Assembly: GCF_004331465.1 (NCBI RefSeq)
Contig: NZ_SJKB01000001.1
Span: 248,001-312,000, forward strand
Direction of reading: 5' to 3'
DNA from: Kribbella pittospori
GTDB lineage: Bacteria > Actinomycetota > Actinomycetes > Propionibacteriales > Kribbellaceae
DNA: 64,000 nt
Below are positions 50,615-59,844 of this stretch, in pieces (positions within the stretch are counted from its first letter, which is position 1; each line of letters begins with the position of its first letter). The notes beneath the pieces were generated by a model. The model was not told where the DNA came from. It saw only the letters and a program-made list of their open reading frames with translations, and did not search any database. Position numbers and translations under genes: made by a program.

Positions 50615-52573
50615 ATGTCGGCCTCGATACCGGAAGGCTGGTCGTACGGGCCGTGGCATGACGGGCCTGATCCACTGAAGGCGCCCGCGGATCTGCGGGA
50701 CGCGCTGGACGAGATCGGCCGTGACGTGATGAACGGCTCGTCGCCGCGGTCCGCGCTGGAGGAACTGCTCCGGCGCGGCACCCGGAACACCCAGGGCCTG
50801 GACGACCTCACCCGCAGGATGTGGGAGCGCCGCCGCGAGATCCAGCGGCGGCACAACCTCGACGGCACGTTGCGGGACGTCCAGCGGCTGCTCGACGAGG
50901 CGCTGGCGGCCGAGCGGCGCGAGCTGTTCCCGAACCCGTCCGACGACGCCCGGTTCAAGGAGGCCGAGCTCGACGCGCTGCCGTCGGGTACGGCGGCCGC
51001 CGTACGAGAGCTGGCCAACTATCAGTGGGAGTCGTCGGAGGCGCGGCAGAAGTACGAGGAGATCCGGGAACTGCTCGGGCGCGAGCTGCTCGGATCGCGG
51101 TTCGAGGGCATGAAGGAGGCGCTGCAGCAGACCACGCCCGAGGACGTCGAGCAGATCAACGAGATGCTCACCGACCTCAACGCGTTGCTCGCGGCGCACG
51201 CGCAGGACCGGCCCGAGGTGCCGGAGTTGTTCGACGAGTTCATGGCCAAGCACGGCGAGTTCTTCCCGGAGAATCCGCAGAACGTCGACGAACTGATCGA
51301 CGTACTCGCGCAGCGGGCGGCCGCGGCGCAGCGGATGATGAACTCGATGACTGCCGAGCAGCGCGCCGAGCTGATGGAGCTGTCGCAGCAGGCGTTCGGC
51401 AGTCCGCAACTCGCTCAGCAGTTGGCACAGCTGGACGCGCAGTTGCAGTCGCTGCGGCCGGGGGAGGACTGGAGCGGGTCGGAGCGGATGAGTGGTGAAG
51501 ACCCGCTCGGTCTGGCCGACGGTGCGAGGGCGATGTCCGACCTCGCCGAGCTGGATGCGCTGGCCGAGCAATTGGCTCAGTCGTATCCGGGTGCGCGGCT
51601 CGAGGACATCGACCTCGATGCGCTCACCCGGCAGCTCGGCGACGAGGCAACGGTGGATGCTCGCCGATTGTCCGAGCTGGAGCGACAGTTGCGCGACCAG
51701 GGATTGCTCGAGCGGGCGCCCGATGGTTCGTTGCGGTTGTCGCCGAAGGCTCTGCGGCAACTCGGGCAGACCGCGCTGGCCGACGTACTGCGGGCTGCGC
51801 GGGGTTCGGGCGAACGCGACGCTGCCAACGCCGGTGCGGCTGGGGAGCTGAGTGGCTCGTCGAGGCAGTGGCAGTTTGGCGATACCCAGCCGTGGGACGT
51901 GCCGAGGACCGTGCGGAACGCCGTACTGCGGAGTGCTACGCGCAGTGGGTCGGTCAAGCTCGATGTCGCCGATGTGGAGATCGCGGAGACCGAGCATCGG
52001 GCCCGGGCCGCGGTCGCGTTGCTGGTCGACACGTCGTGGTCGATGGTCCAGGAAGGCCGCTGGCTGCCGATGAAGCGGACGGCACTCGCGCTGCACCAGC
52101 TCATCTCGACCCGCTACCGCAACGACGCGCTCCAGCTGATCACCTTCGGGAGGTACGCCGGAGTCGTCGAGCTGCCGCAGCTGATCGGGATGGAGGGCGC
52201 CTGGGAGCAGGGGACGAACGCGCATCACGCCCTGCTGCTGGCAGGCCGCCACCTGCGTCGTCATCCGGACGCGCAGCCGGTCGTCCTGATGGTGACCGAC
52301 GGCGAGCCGACCGCGCACCTGGAGCCGGACGGTACGGCGGAGTTCTCCTACCCACCCGAGCCGGCCACCCTCCGCAAGACGATCTTCGAGGTCGACCGCC
52401 TGGCCAAACTCGGCGCCTCGCTGACCGTCTTCCGCCTCGGCGACGACCCGCGCCTCAACGCCTTCGTCGATCTCCTGGCCCGCCGCAGCGGCGGCCGGGT
52501 CCTGGCCCCCGACCCCGACGGCCTCGGCGCGGCCGTCGTCGGCGACTACCTCCGGACCCGCCGGAAGTTGTAG
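50615..52573 (+). CDS. VWA domain protein, partner of the MoxR ATPase
   Basis: 652 residues. A long helical N-terminal part rich in Glu, Gln and Ala (LSQQAFGSPQLAQQLAQLDA) precedes a C-terminal von Willebrand A domain with MIDAS motif DTSWSM (near residue 470), the conserved TNAHHALLLAG and MVTDGEPTAHLEPDG. MoxR-VWA pairs act as chelatase-like or chaperone complexes. The ATG is in the spacer right after the ATPase stop, so translation is coupled. A strong bidirectional terminator follows. Confidence 0.88.
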   Translation: MSASIPEGWSYGPWHDGPDPLKAPADLRDALDEIGRDVMNGSSPRSALEELLRRGTRNTQGLDDLTRRMWERRREIQRRHNLDGTLRDVQRLLDEALAAERRELFPNPSDDARFKEAELDALPSGTAAAVRELANYQWESSEARQKYEEIRELLGRELLGSRFEGMKEALQQTTPEDVEQINEMLTDLNALLAAHAQDRPEVPELFDEFMAKHGEFFPENPQNVDELIDVLAQRAAAAQRMMNSMTAEQRAELMELSQQAFGSPQLAQQLAQLDAQLQSLRPGEDWSGSERMSGEDPLGLADGARAMSDLAELDALAEQLAQSYPGARLEDIDLDALTRQLGDEATVDARRLSELERQLRDQGLLERAPDGSLRLSPKALRQLGQTALADVLRAARGSGERDAANAGAAGELSGSSRQWQFGDTQPWDVPRTVRNAVLRSATRSGSVKLDVADVEIAETEHRARAAVALLVDTSWSMVQEGRWLPMKRTALALHQLISTRYRNDALQLITFGRYAGVVELPQLIGMEGAWEQGTNAHHALLLAGRHLRRHPDAQPVVLMVTDGEPTAHLEPDGTAEFSYPPEPATLRKTIFEVDRLAKLGASLTVFRLGDDPRLNAFVDLLARRSGGRVLAPDPDGLGAAVVGDYLRTRRKL

Positions 52574-52591
52574 CCGAGAAGGACCCAGACA

Positions 52592-52632
52592 AGCAGGGTG
52601 TTACCCGTCCGAAAGGCGGCTAACACCCTGCT
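52592..52632. terminator. Terminator after the MoxR-VWA operon
   Basis: AGCAGGGTGTTA at 52592-52603 pairs perfectly with TAACACCCTGCT at 52621-52632; the 17-base loop contains a small CCG/CGG hairpin. It lies 19 bases past the VWA stop. Confidence 0.8.
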
Positions 52633-52858
52633 CCTGCGTTTCGGTGAGAAATGTGCCGTTTGTCTCGCGTTGTCAACGAGGGAAGGGTTTTCCGGCCTTC
52701 GACCTGTGGGCAGAGTCACGTCGGCATCGTGAGACCAGTGTTCAACTGGACTGGTTTTTGGGCTTACTCTGAAGGCAACGCCCCCGCCACTGGAGTCGAT
52801 GGGCCAGCGGGCCACCACACCGCGCTCAGAAGCACCGCCCGAACCACAGGGAGTGATC

Positions 52859-55513
52859 GTGCCGAAACTCGTCTACGACTTCGCCGAAGGCAACAAGGAC
52901 ATGAAGGAGCTGCTCGGCGGGAAGGGGGCGAACCTGGCCGAGATGACCAACCTCGGCCTGCCGGTGCCACCCGGATTCACCATCAGCGCCGAGGCCTGCC
53001 GGGCGTACCTGGCCACCGGCTCGGTGCCGCCGGAGCTGGCCGACGAGATCGACCACCACGTCGACGTACTGCAGCAGAAGATGGGCAAGAAGCTCGGCCA
53101 GGCCGACGACCCGCTGCTCGTCTCGGTCCGGTCCGGAGCGGCCGTGTCGATGCCCGGAATGATGGAGACCGTTCTGAACGTCGGCCTGAACGACGACTCG
53201 GTGAACGGGCTCGCGCACCACTCCGGCAACCCGCGGTTCGCCTGGGACGCGTACCGCCGGCTGATCCAGATGTTCGGCAAGACCGTGCTCGGCATGGACG
53301 GCGACGTGTTCGAGGACGCGATCGAGGCGGCCAAGGAAGCCAAGGGCACCCGTAACGACCTCGACCTGGACGCGGACGACCTGAAGCGCCTGGTCGAGAC
53401 GTTCAAGCAGGCCGTGCACGATCACACCGGCCGCGAGTTCCCGCAGGACCCGCGGACCCAGATGGACCTGGCGATCGAGGCCGTCTTCGGCTCGTGGAAC
53501 TCCGAGCGCGCGATCCTCTACCGCCGGCAGGAGCGGATCCCGACCGACCTCGGTACGGCGGTCAACATCTGCTCGATGGTGTTCGGCAACCTCGGCATGG
53601 ACTCCGGCACCGGCGTCGCGTTCACCCGCGATCCGTCGAGTGGTCAGCCCGGTGTGTACGGCGACTACCTGCAGAACGCGCAGGGCGAGGACGTGGTGGC
53701 CGGTATCCGCAACACCGTCCCGCTCGCGGACCTGGAGCAGATCGACAAGACGTCGTACGACGATCTGATGGCGATCATGGCCAAGCTCGAGGGGCACTAC
53801 CGCGACCTGTGCGACATCGAGTTCACCGTCGAGCGCGGCAAGCTGTGGATGCTGCAGACCCGGGTCGGCAAGCGGACCGCGGCGGCCGCGTTCCGGATTG
53901 CGACCAGCCTGATCGACGAGGGCGTGATCGACACCGACGAGGCGCTGAGGCGGGTCAAGGGTGCGCAGCTCGCGCAGTTGATGTTCCCGCGGTTCGACGC
54001 CGACGCGGACACCGACCTCATCACCAAGGCGATCGGTGCGTCGCCGGGCGCGGCGTCCGGCACGGTCGTGTTCACCTCGGCCGCCGCGGTCGAGGCCGCG
54101 GACCGGGGCGAGAAGGTGATCCTGGTCCGGCGTGAGACGAACCCGGACGACCTGCACGGCATGATCGCGGCGCAGGGCATCCTGACCAGCCGCGGCGGCA
54201 AGACCTCGCACGCGGCCGTGGTCGCCCGTGGTATGGGCAAGACCTGTGTCTGCGGCGCCGAGGAACTCGACGTGAATGTTGCCCAGGGCACCATCAAGGT
54301 GAAGGGCACGGTGATCGAGGCCGGCGAGACGATCTCGATCGACGGGACCACCGGCGAGGTGTTCCGCGGCGAGGTCCCGGTGGTTGCGTCCCCGGTGGTG
54401 CAGTACTTCGAGGGCTCGCTGGCGCCGGACCAGGGCGACGAACTCGTGGCCGCCGTACACCGGTTGATCACGCATGCGGACGAGGTACGGCGGCTCGGCG
54501 TACGGACGAATGCGGACACGGCGGACGACGCGGCCCGGGCGCGGCGGTTCGGGGCCGAGGGGATCGGGCTGTGCCGGACCGAGCACATGTTCCTGGGGGA
54601 GCGGCGGGAGGCTGTCGAGCGGCTGATCCTGGCCGACAACGACGGTGATCGCGATGCGGCCCTGGCCGAGCTCGAGCCGTTGCAGCGGGGCGACTTCCTG
54701 GAGTTGCTGGCCGCGATGGACGGGCAGCCGGTGACGATCCGGCTGATCGACCCGCCGCTGCACGAGTTCCTGCCGTCGATGGAGGACCTGGCGGTCAAGG
54801 TCGCGCTGGCCCGCGAACGCGGTGAGGACCCGGGTCACGATGCCGCGCTGCTGGCGGCGGTCGAGCGGCTGCACGAGGAGAACCCGATGCTCGGCCTGCG
54901 AGGTGTCCGGCTCGGTCTGGTCATCCCCGGGCTGTTCGCGATGCAGGTCCGAGCCATCGCGTCCGCGGCCGTCGAGCTGAAGCAGCAGGGCAAGCACCCG
55001 CAGCCGGAGATCATGATCCCGCTGGTCGGCGCGGTCCAGGAGTTGCACCTGGCCCGGGACGAGGTGGAACGCGTGATCGCCGAGCTGGGCGTCGAGTGGG
55101 ACATCCCGATCGGCACGATGATCGAGCTGCCGCGAGCGGCGGTGATCGCGGACCAGATCGCCGAGGCGGCCGACTTCTTCTCGTTCGGCACCAACGACCT
55201 GACCCAGACCACCTGGGGCTTCAGCCGCGACGACGTCGAGGGCGCCTTCTTCTCGCGCTACCTGGAGAAGGGGATCTTCGCGGTGTCGCCGTTCGAGTCG
55301 ATCGACCGGGAAGGTGTCGGTGCGCTGGTCCGTACCGGCGTCGACCGCGGCCGCGCCACCAAGCCGGATCTCAAGCTCGGCATCTGTGGTGAGCACGGCG
55401 GCGACCCCGACAGCATCCACTTCTTCCACGATGCGGGCCTCGACTACGTCTCCTGCTCGCCGTTCCGGATCCCGGTGGCCCGGCTCGAAGCCGGCCGAGC
55501 CACCCTGGACTGA
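52859..55513 (+). CDS. ppdK: Pyruvate, phosphate dikinase
   Basis: 884 residues: N-terminal ATP-grasp (FAEGNKDMKELLGGKGANLA, PGFTISAEACRAYL, SVRSGAAVSMPGMMETVLN), central phosphohistidine domain with His451 in RGGKTSHAAVVARGMGKTCV, and C-terminal PEP-binding TIM barrel with GLCRTEHMF, SFGTNDLTQTTWG and Cys in LGICGEHGGDP. It interconverts pyruvate, ATP and phosphate with PEP, AMP and pyrophosphate. The GTG at 52859 has AGGGAG five bases upstream. A weak promoter (TTCAAC, 18 bp, TACTCT) lies at 52741-52770. Confidence 0.96.
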   Translation: MPKLVYDFAEGNKDMKELLGGKGANLAEMTNLGLPVPPGFTISAEACRAYLATGSVPPELADEIDHHVDVLQQKMGKKLGQADDPLLVSVRSGAAVSMPGMMETVLNVGLNDDSVNGLAHHSGNPRFAWDAYRRLIQMFGKTVLGMDGDVFEDAIEAAKEAKGTRNDLDLDADDLKRLVETFKQAVHDHTGREFPQDPRTQMDLAIEAVFGSWNSERAILYRRQERIPTDLGTAVNICSMVFGNLGMDSGTGVAFTRDPSSGQPGVYGDYLQNAQGEDVVAGIRNTVPLADLEQIDKTSYDDLMAIMAKLEGHYRDLCDIEFTVERGKLWMLQTRVGKRTAAAAFRIATSLIDEGVIDTDEALRRVKGAQLAQLMFPRFDADADTDLITKAIGASPGAASGTVVFTSAAAVEAADRGEKVILVRRETNPDDLHGMIAAQGILTSRGGKTSHAAVVARGMGKTCVCGAEELDVNVAQGTIKVKGTVIEAGETISIDGTTGEVFRGEVPVVASPVVQYFEGSLAPDQGDELVAAVHRLITHADEVRRLGVRTNADTADDAARARRFGAEGIGLCRTEHMFLGERREAVERLILADNDGDRDAALAELEPLQRGDFLELLAAMDGQPVTIRLIDPPLHEFLPSMEDLAVKVALARERGEDPGHDAALLAAVERLHEENPMLGLRGVRLGLVIPGLFAMQVRAIASAAVELKQQGKHPQPEIMIPLVGAVQELHLARDEVERVIAELGVEWDIPIGTMIELPRAAVIADQIAEAADFFSFGTNDLTQTTWGFSRDDVEGAFFSRYLEKGIFAVSPFESIDREGVGALVRTGVDRGRATKPDLKLGICGEHGGDPDSIHFFHDAGLDYVSCSPFRIPVARLEAGRATLD

Positions 55514-55520
55514 CCTCCGT

Positions 55521-55556
55521 CGCCGCCCGGTTGTGGGGCTTGACAGCCGGGCGGCG
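55521..55556 (+). terminator. Terminator after ppdK
   Basis: CGCCGCCCGG and CCGGGCGGCG (10 bp, perfect) around a 16-base loop; the stem extends by CCGT/ACGG past a small bulge. Starts eight bases after the stop. Confidence 0.8.
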
Positions 55557-55697
55557 TGACGGACGGTGCGGGCGTACGGCGCGTCGCGGGCCGTGGCTGG
55601 GGATTTCATCACGAAGCGTCACAGGCCTGAACTGTCCGCAGTATTTCTCTTAACCAAACCCTTGCGTAGCGGTGGTCCGGCTGGTCAAAATGTCCGG

Positions 55698-55775
55698 GCG
55701 GGAAGGGAGATCACTCGTCGACTTTCGGGTCTGACCTGAACCAGCCGCTGTGGCGGCTCGTGACTCCCTTCCCGC
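55698..55775. other. Structured 78-bp element, candidate RNA
   Basis: Outer arms GCGGGAAGGGAG (55698-55709) and CTCCCTTCCCGC (55764-55775) pair perfectly; TCAC/GTGA continues the stem inside, and an AGCCGC-TGTG-GCGGCT hairpin lies at 55743-55758. It sits in the 302-bp gap 55514-55815 between ppdK and the YciI gene, well away from the ppdK terminator. It has no T tract. It could be a small RNA or a 5' leader of the YciI gene. Confidence 0.5.
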
Positions 55776-55815
55776 ACCAAATCCGTTGCACAGCAGGCCA
55801 GGTAGGGTTTCTGCC

Positions 55816-56094
55816 ATGGCCCAATATGTCGTGCAGCTGCGCTTCGACCTTGCCGAGACCGACCGCCGGATGGACGTCCGTCCGGCCCATCGCGATTACC
55901 TCACCGAGCTGAAGGCAGCAGGCAAGCTGGTCGCCGCCGGACCGTTCGCCGACCAGACCGGCGCGTTGCTCGTGTACGACGTCGCCGACGAGACCGAGCT
56001 TCGCGAGATCCTCGCCAAGGACCCCTACACCCCGGCGAACGTCTACGAGATCGCCACCCTCGCCGAGTGGCAGCCCCTGTTCCCGCTCAGCTAA
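55816..56094 (+). CDS. YciI-like protein
   Basis: 92 residues of the YciI family (ferredoxin-like fold): YVVQLRFDLAETDRRMDVRP, HRDYLTELKAAGKLVAAGPF and ILAKDPYTPANVYEIATLAEW. The HRDYL His and the later DPY motif are the conserved, possibly catalytic positions. Function of the family is not settled. The ATG at 55816 is chosen because the domain begins there; the stop overlaps the convergent hypothetical gene by four bases. Confidence 0.85.
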   Translation: MAQYVVQLRFDLAETDRRMDVRPAHRDYLTELKAAGKLVAAGPFADQTGALLVYDVADETELREILAKDPYTPANVYEIATLAEWQPLFPLS

Positions 56095-57311
56095 ACGTCC
56101 GCGCCTTCGAGGTCCAGGTGGTCGACGTACGCCCAGAGCCAGACCAGCGGGGCGAGCACCAGTTCGGGCTCGCCGTCCTCGTCGGCCACGAACACCATTG
56201 ACGCCTCGCCGTTGGCGATGTCCTCGATCACCGCGTCGCAGACCTCGAGCGCGGCCTCGAACGGCAGCAGCGGGGGCCCGTTCTCCCAGCGCGGCTGGGG
56301 GAGCGGGAGCACCGGCGCCTCATCCGTCCCGTCCAGCTCGACCGAGACCTTCTGCAGCTCTTCGTACAGGTCGTAGGTGATCAGCCCGGCTAGCGGGCGC
56401 CCGTCGAGACCGATCAGGTACGGATCGTCGGAGCCCCCGCGGAAGTTGTCCCGCAGGTCCGCGAACGCCGCCTTGAGGTCGGTCGCCTCCAGGTACGGCG
56501 CCTCGTCCAGCTCCTCGCCTTCATCCTCGACCATGGTCAGCCCGCTGCGCATCTCGTCGAACTGGTGCAGCAGCGTGTTCAGCTCGTCGTACGCACCGCC
56601 GCCGGGAGCCTTCTGCGCTCGCGCCTCCAGGTCACGCAGGTGCTCGAGCAGGTCGTCCTCGAAGTGCAGCTCGTATCGCGGCAGCCCGGGCTCTCGGCCG
56701 GAGTTGATCTGGGCGACCAGTTGAGTCGACACCGGTCCGAGCCGCTCGGCCAGCACCTCCAGCGGCGTGGTCGGCTTCTCCTCGTCGTCATGCGCGCAGG
56801 AGTCGTCCTCGACCTTCCCGCCCTCGAGCGCGAGCAGCACCTGGAACGCCGGGAACGCGACCAGCGCCGCAGTCGCCATCATCCCGTCGCCGATCAGCAT
56901 CAGCGGGTTCGCACCGGCTTCGGTCCGGCGCAGATGGTCCGGCATCAGCACGGCGGCCTGCTCGACGTTCACCTGGCTGGCCAGGGACGACAACCCGTGG
57001 TCGGCGTCGACCCCGAGCAACTCGACCAGCCGCTCCGAGCTCATGTCGAAGTTCGAACGCAGGTAGTACCGCAGCCAGCCGGCGTCGACCGGGTTGGCGA
57101 GCAGCTCCGCGACCCGGGCGCGGAAGTCGGCCAGGTCGGCGATCGCGAGCACCACCAGCACCGGCTGGTCGCCGTCGCCGATCACCAGCGGACGGGTGTC
57201 GCCGTTCTGGAACCCGTCGATCACCTGATGCAGGCTGTCCGCAGCCGCATCGAGCGGCCACGACTCCGCCTCGAACTCGTTCACCACCGCGGCGGAGGTG
57301 TCATCTGCCAT
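56091..57311 (-). CDS. Acidic hypothetical protein with repeated antitoxin-like units
   Basis: 406 residues, strongly acidic, no signal or membrane segment. Three segments resemble the Phd/YefM strand-turn-helix: PLVIGDGDQPVLVVLAIADL (near residues 41-60), PYLIGLDGRPLAGLITYDLY (near 300-320) and MVFVADEDGEPELVLAPLVW (near 375-394). The middle has two acidic helical blocks. GAGAGGA precedes the ATG. I do not recognise a family; the antitoxin-like reading is inference from spacing of the Gly-x-Pro and hydrophobic positions. Confidence 0.6.
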   Translation of the reverse strand: MADDTSAAVVNEFEAESWPLDAAADSLHQVIDGFQNGDTRPLVIGDGDQPVLVVLAIADLADFRARVAELLANPVDAGWLRYYLRSNFDMSSERLVELLGVDADHGLSSLASQVNVEQAAVLMPDHLRRTEAGANPLMLIGDGMMATAALVAFPAFQVLLALEGGKVEDDSCAHDDEEKPTTPLEVLAERLGPVSTQLVAQINSGREPGLPRYELHFEDDLLEHLRDLEARAQKAPGGGAYDELNTLLHQFDEMRSGLTMVEDEGEELDEAPYLEATDLKAAFADLRDNFRGGSDDPYLIGLDGRPLAGLITYDLYEELQKVSVELDGTDEAPVLPLPQPRWENGPPLLPFEAALEVCDAVIEDIANGEASMVFVADEDGEPELVLAPLVWLWAYVDHLDLEGADV

Positions 57312-57398
57312 CTGCTGGTCCTCTCCGGGTGGCGGCGGGAGTTGGGGGTAACTCTAGGCGGCGGTGGTTTCGACGGACGGTGAGGGGCCCGTCCGGGG

Positions 57399-57416
57399 GC
57401 CGGTGCCGGCACCGGC
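57399..57416. promoter_or_regulatory. GC-rich palindrome upstream of the HTH-MurA gene
   Basis: GCCGGTGCCGGCACCGGC is a perfect 18-bp palindrome 70 bases before the start. In DNA this rich in G+C such a word is less surprising than the AT-containing one below. Confidence 0.35.
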
Positions 57417-57457
57417 GTGACATTGGCTACGCTGGCACCGGCGGGTCGATGCAGAGG

Positions 57458-57475
57458 TATCTCACATGTGAGATA
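57458..57475. promoter_or_regulatory. Operator palindrome of the HTH-MurA gene
   Basis: TATCTCACATGTGAGATA is a perfect 18-bp palindrome ending 11 bases before the start codon, where a bound protein would block transcription or initiation. The gene itself encodes an XRE-type DNA-binding domain. Confidence 0.75.
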
Positions 57476-57486
57476 AGGTCCGGCGC

Positions 57487-59013
57487 ATGACCGATGACTA
57501 CCTGAGCCGGATCGGAAATCTCATCCGGGACGCCCGCAAGCATCGCGGCTGGACACAGACGCAACTGGCGGAAGTACTGAACACCAGCCAGAGTGCGGTG
57601 AACAGGATCGAAAAGGGTCATCAGAACCTCACCCTCGAGATGCTCGCCCGGATCGGCGAGGCCCTCGATTCCGAAATTGTCTCTCTCGGTGGCGGTCCGG
57701 TCCACCTCCGCGTCGCCGGTGGCCGGCAGCTTTCCGGGTCGATCGACGTCAAGTCCAGCAAGAACGCCGGCGTCGCGCTCCTGTGCGCCAGCCTGCTGAA
57801 CAAGGGCCGCACCACACTGCGCAAGGTCGCCCGAATCGAAGAGGTCAACCGGCTGCTCGAGGTACTGAACTCGATCGGTGTCCGGACCACCTGGCTGAAC
57901 GACGCCGGCGACCTGGAGATCGTCCCGCCGGCCCACCTCGACCTGGGCAGCATGGACGCCGAGGCGGCCCGTCGTACCCGCTCGATCATCATGTTCCTCG
58001 GCCCGTTGCTGCACCGCGAGGACACCTTCCAGTTGCCGTACGCCGGTGGCTGCGACCTCGGCACGCGGACCGTCGAGCCGCACATGGCGGCGCTGCGGCC
58101 GTTCGGGCTGGAGGTGAAGGCGACCGGCGGTGAGTACCACGCGGTGGTGAATCGGGCGCTGTCGCCGGGCAAGCCGATCGTGCTCACCGAGCGCGGTGAC
58201 ACCGTGACCGAGAACGCGATCATGGCCGCCGCCCGGCACGACGGCGTCACCGTGATCCGCAACGCCAGCTCCAACTACATGGTCCAGGACCTGTGCTTCT
58301 ACCTCGACCTGCTCGGCGTCACGATCGACGGCATCGGTTCGACCACACTGACCGTGCACGGCAAGCCGGAGATCGACGTGGACGTCGACTACGCGCCGTC
58401 GGAGGACCCGATCGAGGCGATGAGCCTGATCACCGCGGCGGTCGTGACCGGCTCGGAGATCACGATCCGGCGGGCGCCGATCGAGTTCCTCGAGATCGAG
58501 CTGGCGCTGCTGGAGGAGATGGGCTTCGACTACAGCCGCAGCGCGGAGTACCTGGCCGAGAACGGCCGGACCCGGCTGGTCGACCTGACCACCCGGCCGT
58601 CCAAGCTGCACGCGCCGATCGACAAGATCCACCCGATGCCGTTCCCGGGCCTGAACATCGACAACCTGCCGTTCTTCGCGGTGATCGCGGCGACGGCGAC
58701 CGGGCAGACGCTGATCCACGACTGGGTCTACGAGAACCGGGCGATCTACCTGACCGACCTGAACAAGCTCGGCGGCCGGGTCAAGCTGCTCGACCCGCAC
58801 CGGGTGATGGTCGAGGGGCCGACGCACTTCTCCGGCGCCGAGATCATGTGCCCGCCGGCGCTCCGCCCGGCCGTCGTCACGCTGATCGCGATGATGGCCG
58901 CGAAGGGTACGTCGGTCCTGCGCAGCGTTTACGTGATCAACCGCGGCTACGAGGAACTGGCCGCCCGGCTGAACTCGCTAGGCGCTCAGATCGAGACCTT
59001 CCGCGACATCTGA
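57487..59013 (+). CDS. XRE helix-turn-helix fused to a MurA-like enolpyruvyl transferase
   Basis: 508 residues. Residues 6-62 are an XRE DNA-binding domain (RIGNLIRDARKHRGWTQTQL, TSQSAVNRIEKGHQNLTLEM). From about 72 the protein is a MurA/EPSP-synthase-type barrel pair. MurA catalytic features remain: Lys-Asn in DVKSSKNAG, loop Cys189 in YAGGCDLGTRTVEPH, and HPMPFPG and the YENRAIYLTDLNKLGG region. MurA makes UDP-GlcNAc-enolpyruvate for peptidoglycan. Whether this one is catalytic or a sugar-nucleotide-sensing regulator is open; the 18-bp palindrome at its start favours autoregulation. Confidence 0.88.
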   Translation: MTDDYLSRIGNLIRDARKHRGWTQTQLAEVLNTSQSAVNRIEKGHQNLTLEMLARIGEALDSEIVSLGGGPVHLRVAGGRQLSGSIDVKSSKNAGVALLCASLLNKGRTTLRKVARIEEVNRLLEVLNSIGVRTTWLNDAGDLEIVPPAHLDLGSMDAEAARRTRSIIMFLGPLLHREDTFQLPYAGGCDLGTRTVEPHMAALRPFGLEVKATGGEYHAVVNRALSPGKPIVLTERGDTVTENAIMAAARHDGVTVIRNASSNYMVQDLCFYLDLLGVTIDGIGSTTLTVHGKPEIDVDVDYAPSEDPIEAMSLITAAVVTGSEITIRRAPIEFLEIELALLEEMGFDYSRSAEYLAENGRTRLVDLTTRPSKLHAPIDKIHPMPFPGLNIDNLPFFAVIAATATGQTLIHDWVYENRAIYLTDLNKLGGRVKLLDPHRVMVEGPTHFSGAEIMCPPALRPAVVTLIAMMAAKGTSVLRSVYVINRGYEELAARLNSLGAQIETFRDI

Positions 59014-59832
59014 CACCCGCGCGTCCTGCAGGAAGGCGACCGCCTCGGTGATCACTTCCGGATCGGTCATGATCCGGCGGTGACCGAGGCCGGTCGTCGC
59101 GAGGAAATGCGCTCGCGGCCCGTAGGCCCGCAGCAGCACCCGCGCCTGCTGGGGATCCACGACGTCGTCCTCGTCGTTGTGGATCACCAGCAGGTCCGCG
59201 TCGGCGGTCGCCACCGAGAACCTGTCCCAGATCCGGGCGTCGCCGTCGAAGTACCCGCGCTCGATCGACCGCCGGAGTGCCTTGTTGGTCTTCGGTCCCA
59301 GGCCGAGCTCCCGGCAGAACGTGTCGGCCAGGTAGCCGAACTCGGCGACGCCGCTGATCATGACGAGTCGCCGGGCAGCGACGCCTTCGCGGACGGCGTA
59401 GAGCGCGAACGGTACGCCGAGGGAGTGGGCGATCACGCCCTCGAACGGGCCGTGGTGTTCCTCCAGCCCGCGGATGATGCGCTGGTAGCCGAGGATCGAG
59501 ACGATCGGGCCGGGTGTGTCGCCGTGCCCGGGAGCGTCGAACGAGACCGGGCTGTAGCCGAGTTCGAGCAACCTGGCGACGAAACCGGCGTACCGCGACG
59601 CGCGTGAGCGCCAGCCGTGCACGAGCAGGACCGGGCGGCGGCCGTCACCCCAGGTGTAGGTGACGACGCCGTCGACGACCTCGACCCGCGCGGCCTCGTG
59701 GATCGCCCGCTCGGGCTCGCGCACCCGGCCGCGGCCCAGCGGCCGGCGCCAGAGCGCGAACGCGAGTCGCCCGGCCAACCGGGGAGAGAACCTCTCGACG
59801 GTCGACAGTCCGGCCCGGATCAGCTGCTTCAT
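58978..59832 (-). CDS. Alpha/beta hydrolase
   Basis: 284 residues. Oxyanion segment LLVHGWRSRASRYAGF, nucleophile elbow in VIAHSLGVPFALYAV (AHSLG in place of GHSxG), Asp in VIHNDEDDVVDP and His in GLGHRRIM. Probably an esterase of unknown substrate. It diverges from a TetR gene, with an extended palindrome between them, so it is the likely target. Its end overlaps the HTH-MurA gene by 36 bases in convergent orientation. Confidence 0.87.
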   Translation of the reverse strand: MKQLIRAGLSTVERFSPRLAGRLAFALWRRPLGRGRVREPERAIHEAARVEVVDGVVTYTWGDGRRPVLLVHGWRSRASRYAGFVARLLELGYSPVSFDAPGHGDTPGPIVSILGYQRIIRGLEEHHGPFEGVIAHSLGVPFALYAVREGVAARRLVMISGVAEFGYLADTFCRELGLGPKTNKALRRSIERGYFDGDARIWDRFSVATADADLLVIHNDEDDVVDPQQARVLLRAYGPRAHFLATTGLGHRRIMTDPEVITEAVAFLQDARVSDVAEGLDLSA

Positions 59833-59844
59833 GTCTCCTCCTCA

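Noticed and set aside
56091..57311. Calling the acidic protein an antitoxin
   Set aside because: No toxin gene is adjacent and the protein is far too long; only local resemblance of segments is seen.
57399..57416. GCCGGTGCCGGCACCGGC as the main operator of the HTH-MurA gene
   Set aside because: Palindromes made only of common GC steps are frequent in such DNA; the AT-containing palindrome nearer the start is far less likely by chance.
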